Positions 16,085-25,300 of a stretch of 64,000 nt of DNA are shown in pieces (positions within the stretch are counted from its first letter, which is position 1; every line of letters starts with the position of its first letter). Both the position numbers and the translations under genes were made by a program. The notes under the pieces are model-generated. The model was given only the letters and a program-made list of their open reading frames with translations. It was not told the origin of the DNA and did not search any database. The stretch spans positions 4,219,001 to 4,283,000 of the forward strand of contig NZ_FNTZ01000001.1 of the NCBI RefSeq assembly GCF_900105555.1. Reading direction: 5' to 3'. This DNA comes from Pseudomonas coleopterorum (GTDB taxonomy: Bacteria; Pseudomonadota; Gammaproteobacteria; Pseudomonadales; Pseudomonadaceae).

Positions 16085-18775
16085 ATGAAAAGCCAGCCCG
16101 ATGCCGCCAACCGCATGGTGGCCGAGGTAGTGACGCAGTTGCCGGTGCCCTCGCGCCTGGGCATGCTGCGTTTCGAGCGGCTGAACGAGGCCAGTTGGGC
16201 CTTGCTTTTCCTGGATCCGAACTGCGAGCGCGTCTTTGGCCTGCCGGCGGCGGAGCTGTGCTCCCTGACCGGCTCGCCGTATGCGTGCCTGATGGAGCCG
16301 GCGGCCCGTCATCGTCTGCACGATGCCATTCAGGCGCAATTGGTCGACAGCACCCATTACGTCGTGCGCTATACCCTGCACAGCAACCAAGGCAGCTTGC
16401 ACCTGATGGAGTTGGGCGAGGCGTTTCGCCAACGCAATCGACAGCTGTTGCGCGGCTACCTGGTGGTCGTTGACGATGCCGTCGATAGCGTGTCCGACAA
16501 TGCTGCGCAGCCAAACGACGTGAGCGGTCCGTTGCAGATGGCGCTTGAACTGAACCAGTTGGCGCAACGCGAACAATTGCAACATCTTGAGCGCGCCAGC
16601 GCCCAGCAGGCCTTGATCCTGAGCCTGGCCCAGCAGCGCTACGGCACTCACAAGCCTTTGCTCGAAGCGGCGGAGCTGATCACGCGCAACGCCTGTGACA
16701 TCTATGCCGTGGATTGCGCCAGCCTGTGGAATTTGCAGGGTCAGCAATTGCTGCCCATTACTGCCTACTATCGCGAGCGCCAGGCCCATGGCTGCCCGCA
16801 GGCGGTAGACCTGAGCGACTACCCGGACTATCTGACGGCGCTGCACACCAGTCGCGCTATCGACGCCAGCGATGTAGCCACCGATCGGCGCACGTGCCAG
16901 TTGGCGCCGTTGCTGGCGCTGCGCGACGTCCACTCCGTGCTCGATGCCAGTATCCGCATCGACGGTCAAGTGGTCGGTGTCCTGTGCCTGGAGCAGAGTG
17001 GCGGCGGACGTGTCTGGCGCGCCGACGAGATTGCCTTCGCCGGCGAGCTTGCCGACCAATTCGCCCAGGTGATCAACAACCATGACCGCCGCGCTGCCAC
17101 CAGCGCCTTGAATCTGTTTCAACGTGCGGTGGAACAGAGTGCCAATGCCTTTTTGCTGGTCAATTGCGATGGCGTTGTGGAGTACGTCAATCCCAGCTTC
17201 ACCGCGATCACCCAGTACAGCACCGAGGAAGTCCACGGCAAGCGCCTGGCGGATCTACCGGCTCTGGAAAACCTCAGTGAACTGCTGTTCGACGCACCAT
17301 CGAGCCTGGCCAACGGCAACAGCTGGCAAGGCGAATTCAAGAGCCGGCGCAAGAACCTGGAGCCCTATTGGGGGCAGCTGTCGATCTCCAAGGTCTACGG
17401 CGATGACCGTGAACTGACCCACTACATCGGTATCTATGAGGACATCACCCAAAGCAAGCTGGCCCAGCAACGCATCGAGCGTCTGGCTTATACCGACAAC
17501 CTGACCAATCTGGGCAACCGCCCGGCGTTCATCCGCAGCCTGGACGAAAGCTTCGCTCACGACAGCGACCGGCCGATCAGCCTGATGCTGGTGGACATCG
17601 ATAATTTCAAGCGGATCAACGACAGCCTCGGCCACCAGACCGGTGACAAGCTGTTGGTCAGCCTGTCGCGTCGCCTGCGCAACAGCCTGAGCCCGGCCGG
17701 CAGCCTGGCACGCTTTGCCAGCAACGAGTTCGCCGTGCTGCTGCACGATACCGACCTGGAGGCCGGCCAGCGTATCGCCCAGCAGGTGCTGCTGACCCTC
17801 GATAAGCCGATGTTCGTGGACAACCAGTTGATCAACGTCACCGGCTCCGTGGGCCTGGCCTGTGCGCCGCTGCACGGGCGCGACCCGCAGACCCTGATGA
17901 AAAACGCCGGCCTTGCCCTGCACAAGGCCAAGGCCAACGGCAAGCACCAGGTGCAGGTGTTCACCGAAGCGCTGAACGCCGAGGCCAGCTACAAGCTGTT
18001 CGTGGAAAACAACCTGCGGCGCGCCTTGACCCAGAATGAACTGGACGTGTTCTACCAGCCCAAACTCTGCCTACGCTCGGGTCGCCTGCTAGGCATGGAG
18101 GCGCTGTTGCGCTGGAACCATCCGGAAAAAGGCATGATCCGGCCCGATCAGTTCATCAGCGTGGCCGAAGAGACCGGCTTGATCATCCCCATCGGCAAGT
18201 GGATCGCCCGGCAGGCCTGTCGCATGAGCAAGGCCATGACCGCCGCTGGCCTCGGTCGCCTGCAGGTGGCGATCAACCTGTCGCCCAAGCAGTTTTCCGA
18301 CCCCGACTTGGTTGCTTCCATCGCCAATATTCTGCAAGAAGAAGCGCTGGACGCCTCGTTGCTGGAGCTGGAGTTGACCGAAGGCTTGCTGCTGGAAGCC
18401 ACCGTGGACACCCATCAGCAACTCGACCAGCTCAAGCGCCTGGGCCTCACCTTGGCCATGGACGACTTCGGCACCGGCTATTCTTCGCTCAGCTACCTGA
18501 AGAAATTCCCCATCGATGTGATCAAGATCGATCGCAGCTTCATCCACGAGATCCCGGACAACCAGGACGACATGGAGATCACCTCGGCCGTGATCGCCAT
18601 GGCGCACAACCTCAAGCTCAAGGTGGTGGCCGAGGGCATCGAGACCGCCGAGCAACTGGCATTCCTGCGCCGTCAGCGCTGCGATGTGGGCCAGGGCTAT
18701 CTGTTCGACAAGCCGATTCCCGGCGCCGAGCTGATCGAACGGCTCAAACGCTACCCCCGCGGCCCGGCGGTCTGA
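16085..18775 (+). CDS. dipA: c-di-GMP phosphodiesterase, PAS-GAF-PAS-GGDEF-EAL (DipA-like)
   Basis: An 896-residue multidomain signalling protein. Order by eye: an N-terminal PAS-like region (1-150), a GAF-like region (about 195-335), a PAS domain with PAC segment (about 345-465), a GGDEF domain whose signature is degenerate (ASNEF near 545-549), and an EAL domain from about 640. The EAL has MEALLRWNHP (Glu near 672), ELTEGLLLE, DDFGTGYSSLSYLKKFPID and KIDRSFI, so catalytic residues for c-di-GMP hydrolysis appear intact. No transmembrane segment. Architecture and position after aceF and before msrA match PA5017 (DipA, a biofilm-dispersal phosphodiesterase). The GGDEF half probably binds GTP or is structural. 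Confidence 0.88.
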   Translation: MKSQPDAANRMVAEVVTQLPVPSRLGMLRFERLNEASWALLFLDPNCERVFGLPAAELCSLTGSPYACLMEPAARHRLHDAIQAQLVDSTHYVVRYTLHSNQGSLHLMELGEAFRQRNRQLLRGYLVVVDDAVDSVSDNAAQPNDVSGPLQMALELNQLAQREQLQHLERASAQQALILSLAQQRYGTHKPLLEAAELITRNACDIYAVDCASLWNLQGQQLLPITAYYRERQAHGCPQAVDLSDYPDYLTALHTSRAIDASDVATDRRTCQLAPLLALRDVHSVLDASIRIDGQVVGVLCLEQSGGGRVWRADEIAFAGELADQFAQVINNHDRRAATSALNLFQRAVEQSANAFLLVNCDGVVEYVNPSFTAITQYSTEEVHGKRLADLPALENLSELLFDAPSSLANGNSWQGEFKSRRKNLEPYWGQLSISKVYGDDRELTHYIGIYEDITQSKLAQQRIERLAYTDNLTNLGNRPAFIRSLDESFAHDSDRPISLMLVDIDNFKRINDSLGHQTGDKLLVSLSRRLRNSLSPAGSLARFASNEFAVLLHDTDLEAGQRIAQQVLLTLDKPMFVDNQLINVTGSVGLACAPLHGRDPQTLMKNAGLALHKAKANGKHQVQVFTEALNAEASYKLFVENNLRRALTQNELDVFYQPKLCLRSGRLLGMEALLRWNHPEKGMIRPDQFISVAEETGLIIPIGKWIARQACRMSKAMTAAGLGRLQVAINLSPKQFSDPDLVASIANILQEEALDASLLELELTEGLLLEATVDTHQQLDQLKRLGLTLAMDDFGTGYSSLSYLKKFPIDVIKIDRSFIHEIPDNQDDMEITSAVIAMAHNLKLKVVAEGIETAEQLAFLRRQRCDVGQGYLFDKPIPGAELIERLKRYPRGPAV

Positions 18776-18843
18776 CGTTCTTGGCGAATTCGGGCAAACT
18801 GCAGGTCTGAGGGTTTGCCCGCACACGAGAGAGGAACAGCACG

Positions 18844-19491
18844 ATGGTCCTGCGTTCGGAAATTCTGGTGAAGAAACAAGACTTGCCCACCGCGCAACAG
18901 GCCCTGCCCGGCCGGGACACCGCGATCAGTGTACCGGAGGCGCACTTCGTCAACGGCAAGCCGCTGCAGGGTCCCTTTCCCGAGGGACTGGAAACGGCAA
19001 TTTTCGGCCTCGGATGTTTCTGGGGCGCGGAACGTCGCTTGTGGCAGCAGCCTGGCGTGTACACCACGGCGGCAGGCTACGCCGGCGGTATGACGCCCAA
19101 CCCGACCTACGAGGAAACCTGCTCGGGCCTGACCGGGCACAGTGAAGTGGTGCTGGTGGTGTTCGACCCGCAGGTGACGTCCTACGAAGCGTTGCTGAAG
19201 GTCTTCTGGGAGTCGCACAACCCGACCCAGGGCATGCGCCAGGGCAACGACATCGGGACTCAGTACCGCTCGGTGATCTACTGCACAAGCCCGCAGCAAC
19301 TGGCCGCCGCAGAGGCGACCCGCGAGGCTTTCCAGGCCGAGCTGACCGCAGCCGGACACGGTGAGATCACCACACAGATCGAACCGGCGCCGACCTTCTA
19401 CTACGCCGAGGCGTATCACCAGCAGTACCTGGCCAAGAACCCGCAGGGCTATTGCGGGCTGGGCGGAACCGGGGTGTGCCTCACTCCCTGA
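18844..19491 (+). CDS. msrA: peptide-methionine (S)-S-oxide reductase MsrA
   Basis: A 215-residue repair enzyme reducing methionine-S-sulfoxide in proteins with thioredoxin as electron donor. The active-site motif [13 protein letters not shown] places the catalytic Cys near residue 58; C-terminal [11 protein letters not shown] supplies the resolving cysteines. EVVLVVFDP and GTQYRSVIY are further family blocks. Length matches the longer E. coli-type MsrA with an N-terminal extension. The ATG at 18844 follows GAGAGAGGAACAGCACG. It converges on rlmJ with only 3 bp between stop codons. Confidence 0.95.
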   Translation: MVLRSEILVKKQDLPTAQQALPGRDTAISVPEAHFVNGKPLQGPFPEGLETAIFGLGCFWGAERRLWQQPGVYTTAAGYAGGMTPNPTYEETCSGLTGHSEVVLVVFDPQVTSYEALLKVFWESHNPTQGMRQGNDIGTQYRSVIYCTSPQQLAAAEATREAFQAELTAAGHGEITTQIEPAPTFYYAEAYHQQYLAKNPQGYCGLGGTGVCLTP

Positions 19492-19494
19492 GGG

Positions 19495-20334
19495 TCATTC
19501 GGCGATCAGCCAGTCCATCTTCCAGCCACCCTGGCTCTGGCCGAGCAGATTGGCCAACCAGGGCATCAGCGTGTTGAGCTCTTCTTCCAGCCCCCATGGT
19601 GGGTTGGAAATGACCAGGCCCGAGCCGTTCAGGCTCTGTGGCGTGTCCAGCGGGTGCACCAGCAGCTCTACGCGCAGAAGCTTGGGCGCGCCGCTGCTGG
19701 TGAGTTCCTGGTAGAAGCGCTTGAGGGCGCGCGAATCGTCCTTGATCGGGTACCAGATGGCGGCCACGGTCTGGCGCATGCGGCCGATGGTTTCCTTCAT
19801 GGCCTTGGCGCAGCGCTGCAACTCGTCCAGCTGTTCGAATGGCGGATCGATCAGCATCACCGCGCGCTTTTCGGCCACGGGCAGCAAGGCTCGCGGCACG
19901 TGCCAGCCCTCGCCCAGGTGCACCGCAACCCGCGGGTCTTTCTTCATGTTGTCCTTGAGCAACTGGCCATCGTCCGGGTGCTTTTCGTTGAGCAGCACGC
20001 GGTCCTGCTGGCGCATCAGCCGCCGCGCCAGTTCGGGCGACCCTGGGTAGTAACGCAGCTCGCCTTCGGCGTTGAGGCGGTTGATCACCTTGACGTAGTC
20101 GTCCGTCAGCGCGGGGCGGTCGGTGGCTTGCCACAGGCGGGCGATGCCTTCGAGCCATTCACCGGTGCGGGTCGCCTGGTCGCCGCTCAGGTCGTACAGG
20201 CCGAGGCCGGCATGGGTGTCGATATAGGCGAACGGCTGTTCCTTGCGCGACATCAGCGCAACCAACCGGGTGAGGACGATATGTTTGAACACGTCGGCGT
20301 GATTGCCGGCGTGGAAGGCATGACGATAGTTCAT
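19495..20334 (-). CDS. rlmJ: 23S rRNA (adenine2030-N6)-methyltransferase RlmJ
   Basis: A 279-residue SAM-dependent methyltransferase modifying A2030 of 23S rRNA. It starts MNYRHAFHAGNHADVFKH, the characteristic RlmJ N-terminus, has a SAM-binding IDTHAGLGLYDL block, and the catalytic motif LIDPPFEQLDE. SNPPWGLEEEL near the C-terminus is also conserved. Length is the usual 280. The ATG at 20334 is used; longer upstream frames run into the REP at 20395-20476. Confidence 0.94.
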   Translation of the reverse strand: MNYRHAFHAGNHADVFKHIVLTRLVALMSRKEQPFAYIDTHAGLGLYDLSGDQATRTGEWLEGIARLWQATDRPALTDDYVKVINRLNAEGELRYYPGSPELARRLMRQQDRVLLNEKHPDDGQLLKDNMKKDPRVAVHLGEGWHVPRALLPVAEKRAVMLIDPPFEQLDELQRCAKAMKETIGRMRQTVAAIWYPIKDDSRALKRFYQELTSSGAPKLLRVELLVHPLDTPQSLNGSGLVISNPPWGLEEELNTLMPWLANLLGQSQGGWKMDWLIAE

Positions 20335-20394
20335 GGGGACTCCTGCAGATGGGCAGGAGTCTAGCATTTCAGACAGAATTTTTGCGGTGACCCT

Positions 20395-20476
20395 TTGGCG
20401 GGCAGAGGGCTCAGCCGCCCGCCCCGCTCCCACAGGACGGCGGAGAACATGTGGGAGCGGGCTCTGCCCGCGAAGG
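20395..20476. repeat. REP pair, family 1
   Basis: Facing arms: a left copy containing GGCGGGCAGAGGGCTCAGCC and CCCCGCTCCCAC, and a right copy GTGGGAGCGGGCTCTGCCCG plus CGAAGG. It is the main content of the 161-bp gap between putP and rlmJ. The outer GGCCTCTT arms are truncated. It could help terminate putP transcripts. Confidence 0.85.
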
Positions 20477-20495
20477 CGATCGCCCAGGCACTGCA

Positions 20496-21983
20496 TCACT
20501 TGCCTTGGTGGAAAGCCGCCTCGGCGCGTTCGAAGCGGCTGATCATGGCCGGTGACGGACCATGGCCCAGCTTGCTGACGATCACGATGGCCAGGCTGGC
20601 AAACGCGAAGCCCGGAATGATCTCGTACAACCCCAGCAGCTCGAAGTGTTTCCACAGGATCACCGTCACCGCGCCCACCAGAATGCCGGCCAGGGCGCCG
20701 TTGCGGGTCATGCCTTTCCAGACCACCGAAATCAGCACCACCGGCCCGAACGCCGCGCCGAATCCTGCCCAGGCATAGCTGACCAGACCCAGCACGCGAT
20801 TGTCGGGATTGGACGCCAGCCAGATCGCGACAAGCGCCACCAGCAGCACCATCATGCGGCCGACCCAGACCAACTCGCGCTGAGACGCGCCCTTGCGCAG
20901 GAACGCTTTGTAGAAGTCCTCGGTCAGGGCACTGGAGCACACCAGCAACTGGCAGCTGAGGGTGCTCATCACTGCCGCCAGGATGGCCGACAGCAGCACG
21001 CCGGCAATCCACGGGTTGAAGAGGATCTTGGCCAGTTCGATGAACACCCGCTCGTGGTTTTCATTGACTGCACCTGCCAGCCCGGGGTTGGCAGAGAAAT
21101 AGGCGATGCCGAAAAAGCCCACGGCCACGGTGCCGCCCAGGCAGAGGATCATCCAGGTCATGGAAATGCGCCGGGCCTTGGCAATGGACTTCACCGAGTC
21201 GGCGGCCATGAAGCGGGCCAGGATATGCGGTTGGCCAAAGTAGCCAAGGCCCCAACCCAACAGCGAAACGATGCCGATGAAAGTGGTGCCGCGCAGCATG
21301 TCGAAGTTGGCCGGGTTCTGCGCCTCGATGGCCAGGAACGCCGTGTCGACACCGCCGGTGGCCAGCACTACGACGATGGGCGTGAGGATCAGGGCGAAGA
21401 TCATCAGGGTGGCCTGCACGGTGTCGGTCCAGCTCACCGCCAGGAAGCCGCCGACGAAGGTGTAGGCGATGGTCGCCGCGGCGCCAGCCCACAAGGCCGA
21501 TTCATAGGACATGCCGAAGGTGCTTTCGAACAACCGCGCGCCGGCGACGATGCCGGATGCGCAATAGATGGTGAAGAACACCAGGATCACGACCGCAGAG
21601 ATGATCCGCAACAGACCGCTGGTGTCTTCGAAGCGCCCGGCGAAATAGTCCGGCAAGGTCAGCGCGTCGCCGTTGTGTTCGGTCTGCACGCGTAGCCGGC
21701 CCGCGACGAACAACCAGTTCAGATAGGCGCCGATGATCAGGCCGATGGCGATCCAGCCCTCCGAAAGGCCGGACATGTAGATCGCCCCCGGCAGGCCCAT
21801 GAGCAGCCAGCCGCTCATGTCCGAGGCACCGGCGGACAGCGCCGTGACCACGCTGCCAAGGCTGCGTCCGCCGAGAATGTAGTCGGAAAGATTGTTGGTG
21901 GATCGGTAGGCGAACAGTCCGATCAGGACCATGGCAGCGATGTAGATCACGAAGGTGATCAGCGTGGGGTTGCTGACACTCAT
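20496..21983 (-). CDS. putP: sodium/proline symporter PutP
   Basis: A 495-residue inner-membrane transporter of the SSS family (about 13 transmembrane helices), importing proline with Na+. Hydrophobic segments run through the whole protein. GASDMSGWLLMGLPGAIYMS near residues 50-70 is the conserved substrate/Na+ region, and STLSCQLLVCSSALTEDFYK the later SSS signature. Length is like E. coli PutP (502). It is divergent from putA, with a 393-bp shared control region carrying PutA-type operator boxes, so repression by PutA in the absence of proline is likely. Confidence 0.95.
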   Translation of the reverse strand: MSVSNPTLITFVIYIAAMVLIGLFAYRSTNNLSDYILGGRSLGSVVTALSAGASDMSGWLLMGLPGAIYMSGLSEGWIAIGLIIGAYLNWLFVAGRLRVQTEHNGDALTLPDYFAGRFEDTSGLLRIISAVVILVFFTIYCASGIVAGARLFESTFGMSYESALWAGAAATIAYTFVGGFLAVSWTDTVQATLMIFALILTPIVVVLATGGVDTAFLAIEAQNPANFDMLRGTTFIGIVSLLGWGLGYFGQPHILARFMAADSVKSIAKARRISMTWMILCLGGTVAVGFFGIAYFSANPGLAGAVNENHERVFIELAKILFNPWIAGVLLSAILAAVMSTLSCQLLVCSSALTEDFYKAFLRKGASQRELVWVGRMMVLLVALVAIWLASNPDNRVLGLVSYAWAGFGAAFGPVVLISVVWKGMTRNGALAGILVGAVTVILWKHFELLGLYEIIPGFAFASLAIVIVSKLGHGPSPAMISRFERAEAAFHQGK

Positions 21984-22376
21984 GGGGTGTCTCCTTGATT
22001 TGTTTTTATGAGCCAGCGAGCGCGCTCAGGCGCTTCGCGTGCGGGTCGGCAGATTGCAAAACGTCTCGATTGGATGGAAGGGCCCGAACTTTAGGCCTGC
22101 TCTACGAACAGGCGCAACCCTTTTGGCAAGGTAGTTGCACCTTTGGAAACATCTGGACAAACACCCCGCATGTGCTTCCTTTCGGAGCATTTGCCTGTTT
22201 ACGGCTACACATCTGCACCGGGTTTGTGCAGATTCAACCCATGCAAAAAGATTTTCCGTCGAGCGGTGCAACTTTCATCGAGATCGAGGTTGCACCTGGT
22301 TGCACCCGGCAAAGCGCACGGCTAATCTTGCCGCCGGCTTTATTGCCACGCACCGTGGCCCTGATGAGGACAAGAA
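21984..22376. promoter_or_regulatory. putP/putA divergent control region with GTTGCA boxes
   Basis: A 393-bp gap between divergent put genes. Four GTTGCA hexamers are present: 22134-22139 (+), 22267-22272 (minus), 22289-22294 (+) and 22299-22304 (+). The last two are 10 bp apart, one helical turn, and sit 73-88 bp before the putA start. GTTGCA is the core operator known for E. coli PutA, whose N-terminal ribbon-helix-helix is also present here. A GACAAGAA tract directly abuts the putA ATG. Autorepression by PutA is inferred. Confidence 0.7.
22124..22139 (+). promoter_or_regulatory. sigma-54-like -24/-12 sequence overlapping a PutA box
   Basis: TGGCAAGGTAGTTGCA matches the TGGCAC-N5-TTGCA pattern at all but one core position, with GG and GC separated by exactly 10 bases. 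It lies 237 bp before putA and overlaps the first GTTGCA box, so the match could simply reflect the PutA operator. No activator site was identified. Confidence 0.3.
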
Positions 22377-25300
22377 ATGGCAACCACCACCCTGGGCGTC
22401 AAACTGGACGACCCGACCCGCGAACGCCTCAAGGCTTGCGCGCAGTCCATCGACCGTACGCCGCACTGGTTGATCAAGCAGGCGATCTTCAACTACCTGG
22501 AGAAGCTGGAAGGTGGCGCGACGCTGAGCGAGCTGACCAGTGCCGGGGTGAGTGGCAATGACGATGCGGGCGACATCCAGCCCGACCATGCCCATCAGTG
22601 CTTCCTCGAATTCGCCGAAAGCATCCTGCCGCAGTCGGTACTGCGCGCCGCGATCACTGGCGCCTATCGTCGCCCCGAGCCTGAAGTGGTGCCGATGCTG
22701 CTGGAGCAGGCACGCCTGCCGGCCGACATGGCCGATGCCACCAACAAGCTGGCGGCGCGCATCGCCGAGAAGCTGCGCAACCAGAAAAGCGCGGGCGGTC
22801 GTGCCGGGATCGTTCAGGGCCTGCTGCAGGAATTCTCGCTCAGCTCCCAGGAAGGCGTGGCCTTGATGTGCCTGGCCGAAGCACTGCTGCGCATCCCCGA
22901 CAAGGGCACCCGCGATGCGTTGATCCGCGACAAGATCAGCACCGGCAACTGGCACCCGCACCTGGGCAACAGCCCGTCGCTGTTCGTCAACGCCGCGACC
23001 TGGGGCCTGCTGCTGACCGGCAAGCTGGTGTCCACGCACAATGAATCAGGCCTGTCGTCGTCGCTCAGCCGCATCATCGGCAAGAGCGGCGAGCCGATGA
23101 TTCGCAAGGGCGTCGACATGGCCATGCGCCTGATGGGCGAGCAGTTCGTCACCGGCGAAACCATCGGCGAGGCCCTGGCCAACGCCAGCAAATTCGAGAG
23201 CAAGGGTTTCCGCTACTCTTACGACATGCTGGGCGAGGCGGCGCTGACCGAGCACGACGCACAGAAATACCTGGCCTCCTACGAGCAGGCGATCCACTCG
23301 ATCGGCAAGGCTTCCCACGGCCGCGGTATCTATGAAGGTCCCGGCATCTCGATCAAGCTGTCGGCGCTGCATCCGCGCTACAGCCGGGCCCAGTACGAGC
23401 GCGTAATGGAAGAGCTGTACCCGCGCCTGCTGTCGCTGACCCTGCTGGCCAAGCAATACGACATCGGCCTGAACATCGACGCCGAGGAGGCCGACCGCCT
23501 GGAGCTGTCGCTGGACCTGCTCGAACGCCTGTGCTTCGAGCCGCAGCTGACCGGCTGGAACGGTATCGGCTTCGTCATCCAGGCCTACCAGAAGCGCTGC
23601 CCGTACGTGATCGACTACGTCATCGACCTGGCTCGTCGCAGCCGTCATCGCCTGATGATCCGCCTGGTGAAAGGCGCCTACTGGGACAGCGAGATCAAGC
23701 GCGCCCAGGTCGAGGGCCTGGAAGGCTACCCGGTGTACACCCGCAAGGTGTACACCGACGTGTCCTATGTGGCCTGCGCGCGCAAGCTGCTGTCGGTGCC
23801 GGAAGTCATCTACCCGCAGTTCGCGACCCACAACGCCCATACCCTGGCCGCCATCTACCACATTGCCGGTCAGAACTATTACCCCGGCCAGTACGAATTC
23901 CAGTGCCTGCACGGCATGGGCGAACCGCTGTACGAGCAGGTCGTGGGCAAGGTCGCCGACGGCAAGCTGAACCGCCCGTGCCGTGTGTACGCACCGGTCG
24001 GCACCCATGAAACGCTGCTGGCCTACCTGGTTCGTCGCTTGCTGGAGAACGGCGCCAACACCTCGTTCGTCAACCGTATCGCCGATCAGTCCATCTCCAT
24101 TCAGGAGCTGGTTGCCGACCCGGTGGCCACCATCGAGCGGATGGCGACCCAGGAAGGCCAGTTCGGCTTGCCGCACCCGCGCATCCCCCTGCCGCGCGAT
24201 CTGTACGGCAGCGACCGGGCCAACTCGGCCGGCATCGACATGGCCAACGAACATCGCCTCGCATCGCTGTCGTCCGCCCTGCTGGCCACGGCTCACAACG
24301 ACTGGAAAGCCCTGCCGCTGCTGGGCTGCGAGGCCAGCAACGAACCGGCCCAGCCGGTGCTGAACCCGTCCGACCTGCGCGACGTGGTCGGCCATGTCCA
24401 GGAGGCTACGGTCACCGACGTCGACAACGCCATTCAGTGTGCGCTGATCAACGGCCCGATCTGGCAGGCCACCCCGCCGGCCGAGCGTGCCGCCGTGCTG
24501 GAGCGTGCCGCGGATCTGATGGAAGCCGAGATCCAGCCGCTGATGGGCCTGCTCGCCCGCGAGGCCGGCAAGACCTTCGCCAACGCCATTGCCGAGGTGC
24601 GTGAAGCCGTGGACTTCCTGCGCTACTACGCGGTGCAGGCGCGCAATGACTTCAACAACGACGCCCATCGCCCATTGGGGCCGGTGGTGTGCATCAGCCC
24701 GTGGAACTTCCCGCTGGCGATCTTCACCGGTCAGGTGGCTGCGGCGCTGGCCGCAGGCAACCCGGTGCTGGCCAAACCTGCGGAGCAAACCCCGTTGGTG
24801 GCCGCTCAGGCCGTGCGCCTGCTGCTCGATGCCGGCATTCCGGAGGGCGTGCTGCAACTGCTGCCGGGCCGCGGTGAAACCGTCGGCGCACGGCTGGTGG
24901 GCGATGAGCGGGTCAAAGGCGTGATGTTCACCGGCTCCACCGAGGTGGCGCGGCTGCTGCAGCGGAATATTGCCGGACGTCTGGATGCGCAAGGGCGTCC
25001 GATTCCATTGATCGCCGAAACCGGTGGCCAGAACGCGATGATCGTCGATTCCTCGGCGCTGACCGAACAGGTGGTGATCGATGTGGTGTCCTCGGCATTC
25101 GACTCCGCCGGCCAGCGTTGCTCGGCCCTGCGCGTGCTCTGCCTGCAGGAAGATTCCGCTGACCGTGTGATCGAGATGCTCAAGGGCGCCATGGCCGAAG
25201 CACGCCTGGGCAACCCCGAGCGTCTGAGCGTGGACATCGGCCCGGTGATCGACGCCGAGGCCAAGGCCGGTATCGAGAAACACATCCAGGGGATGCGCGA

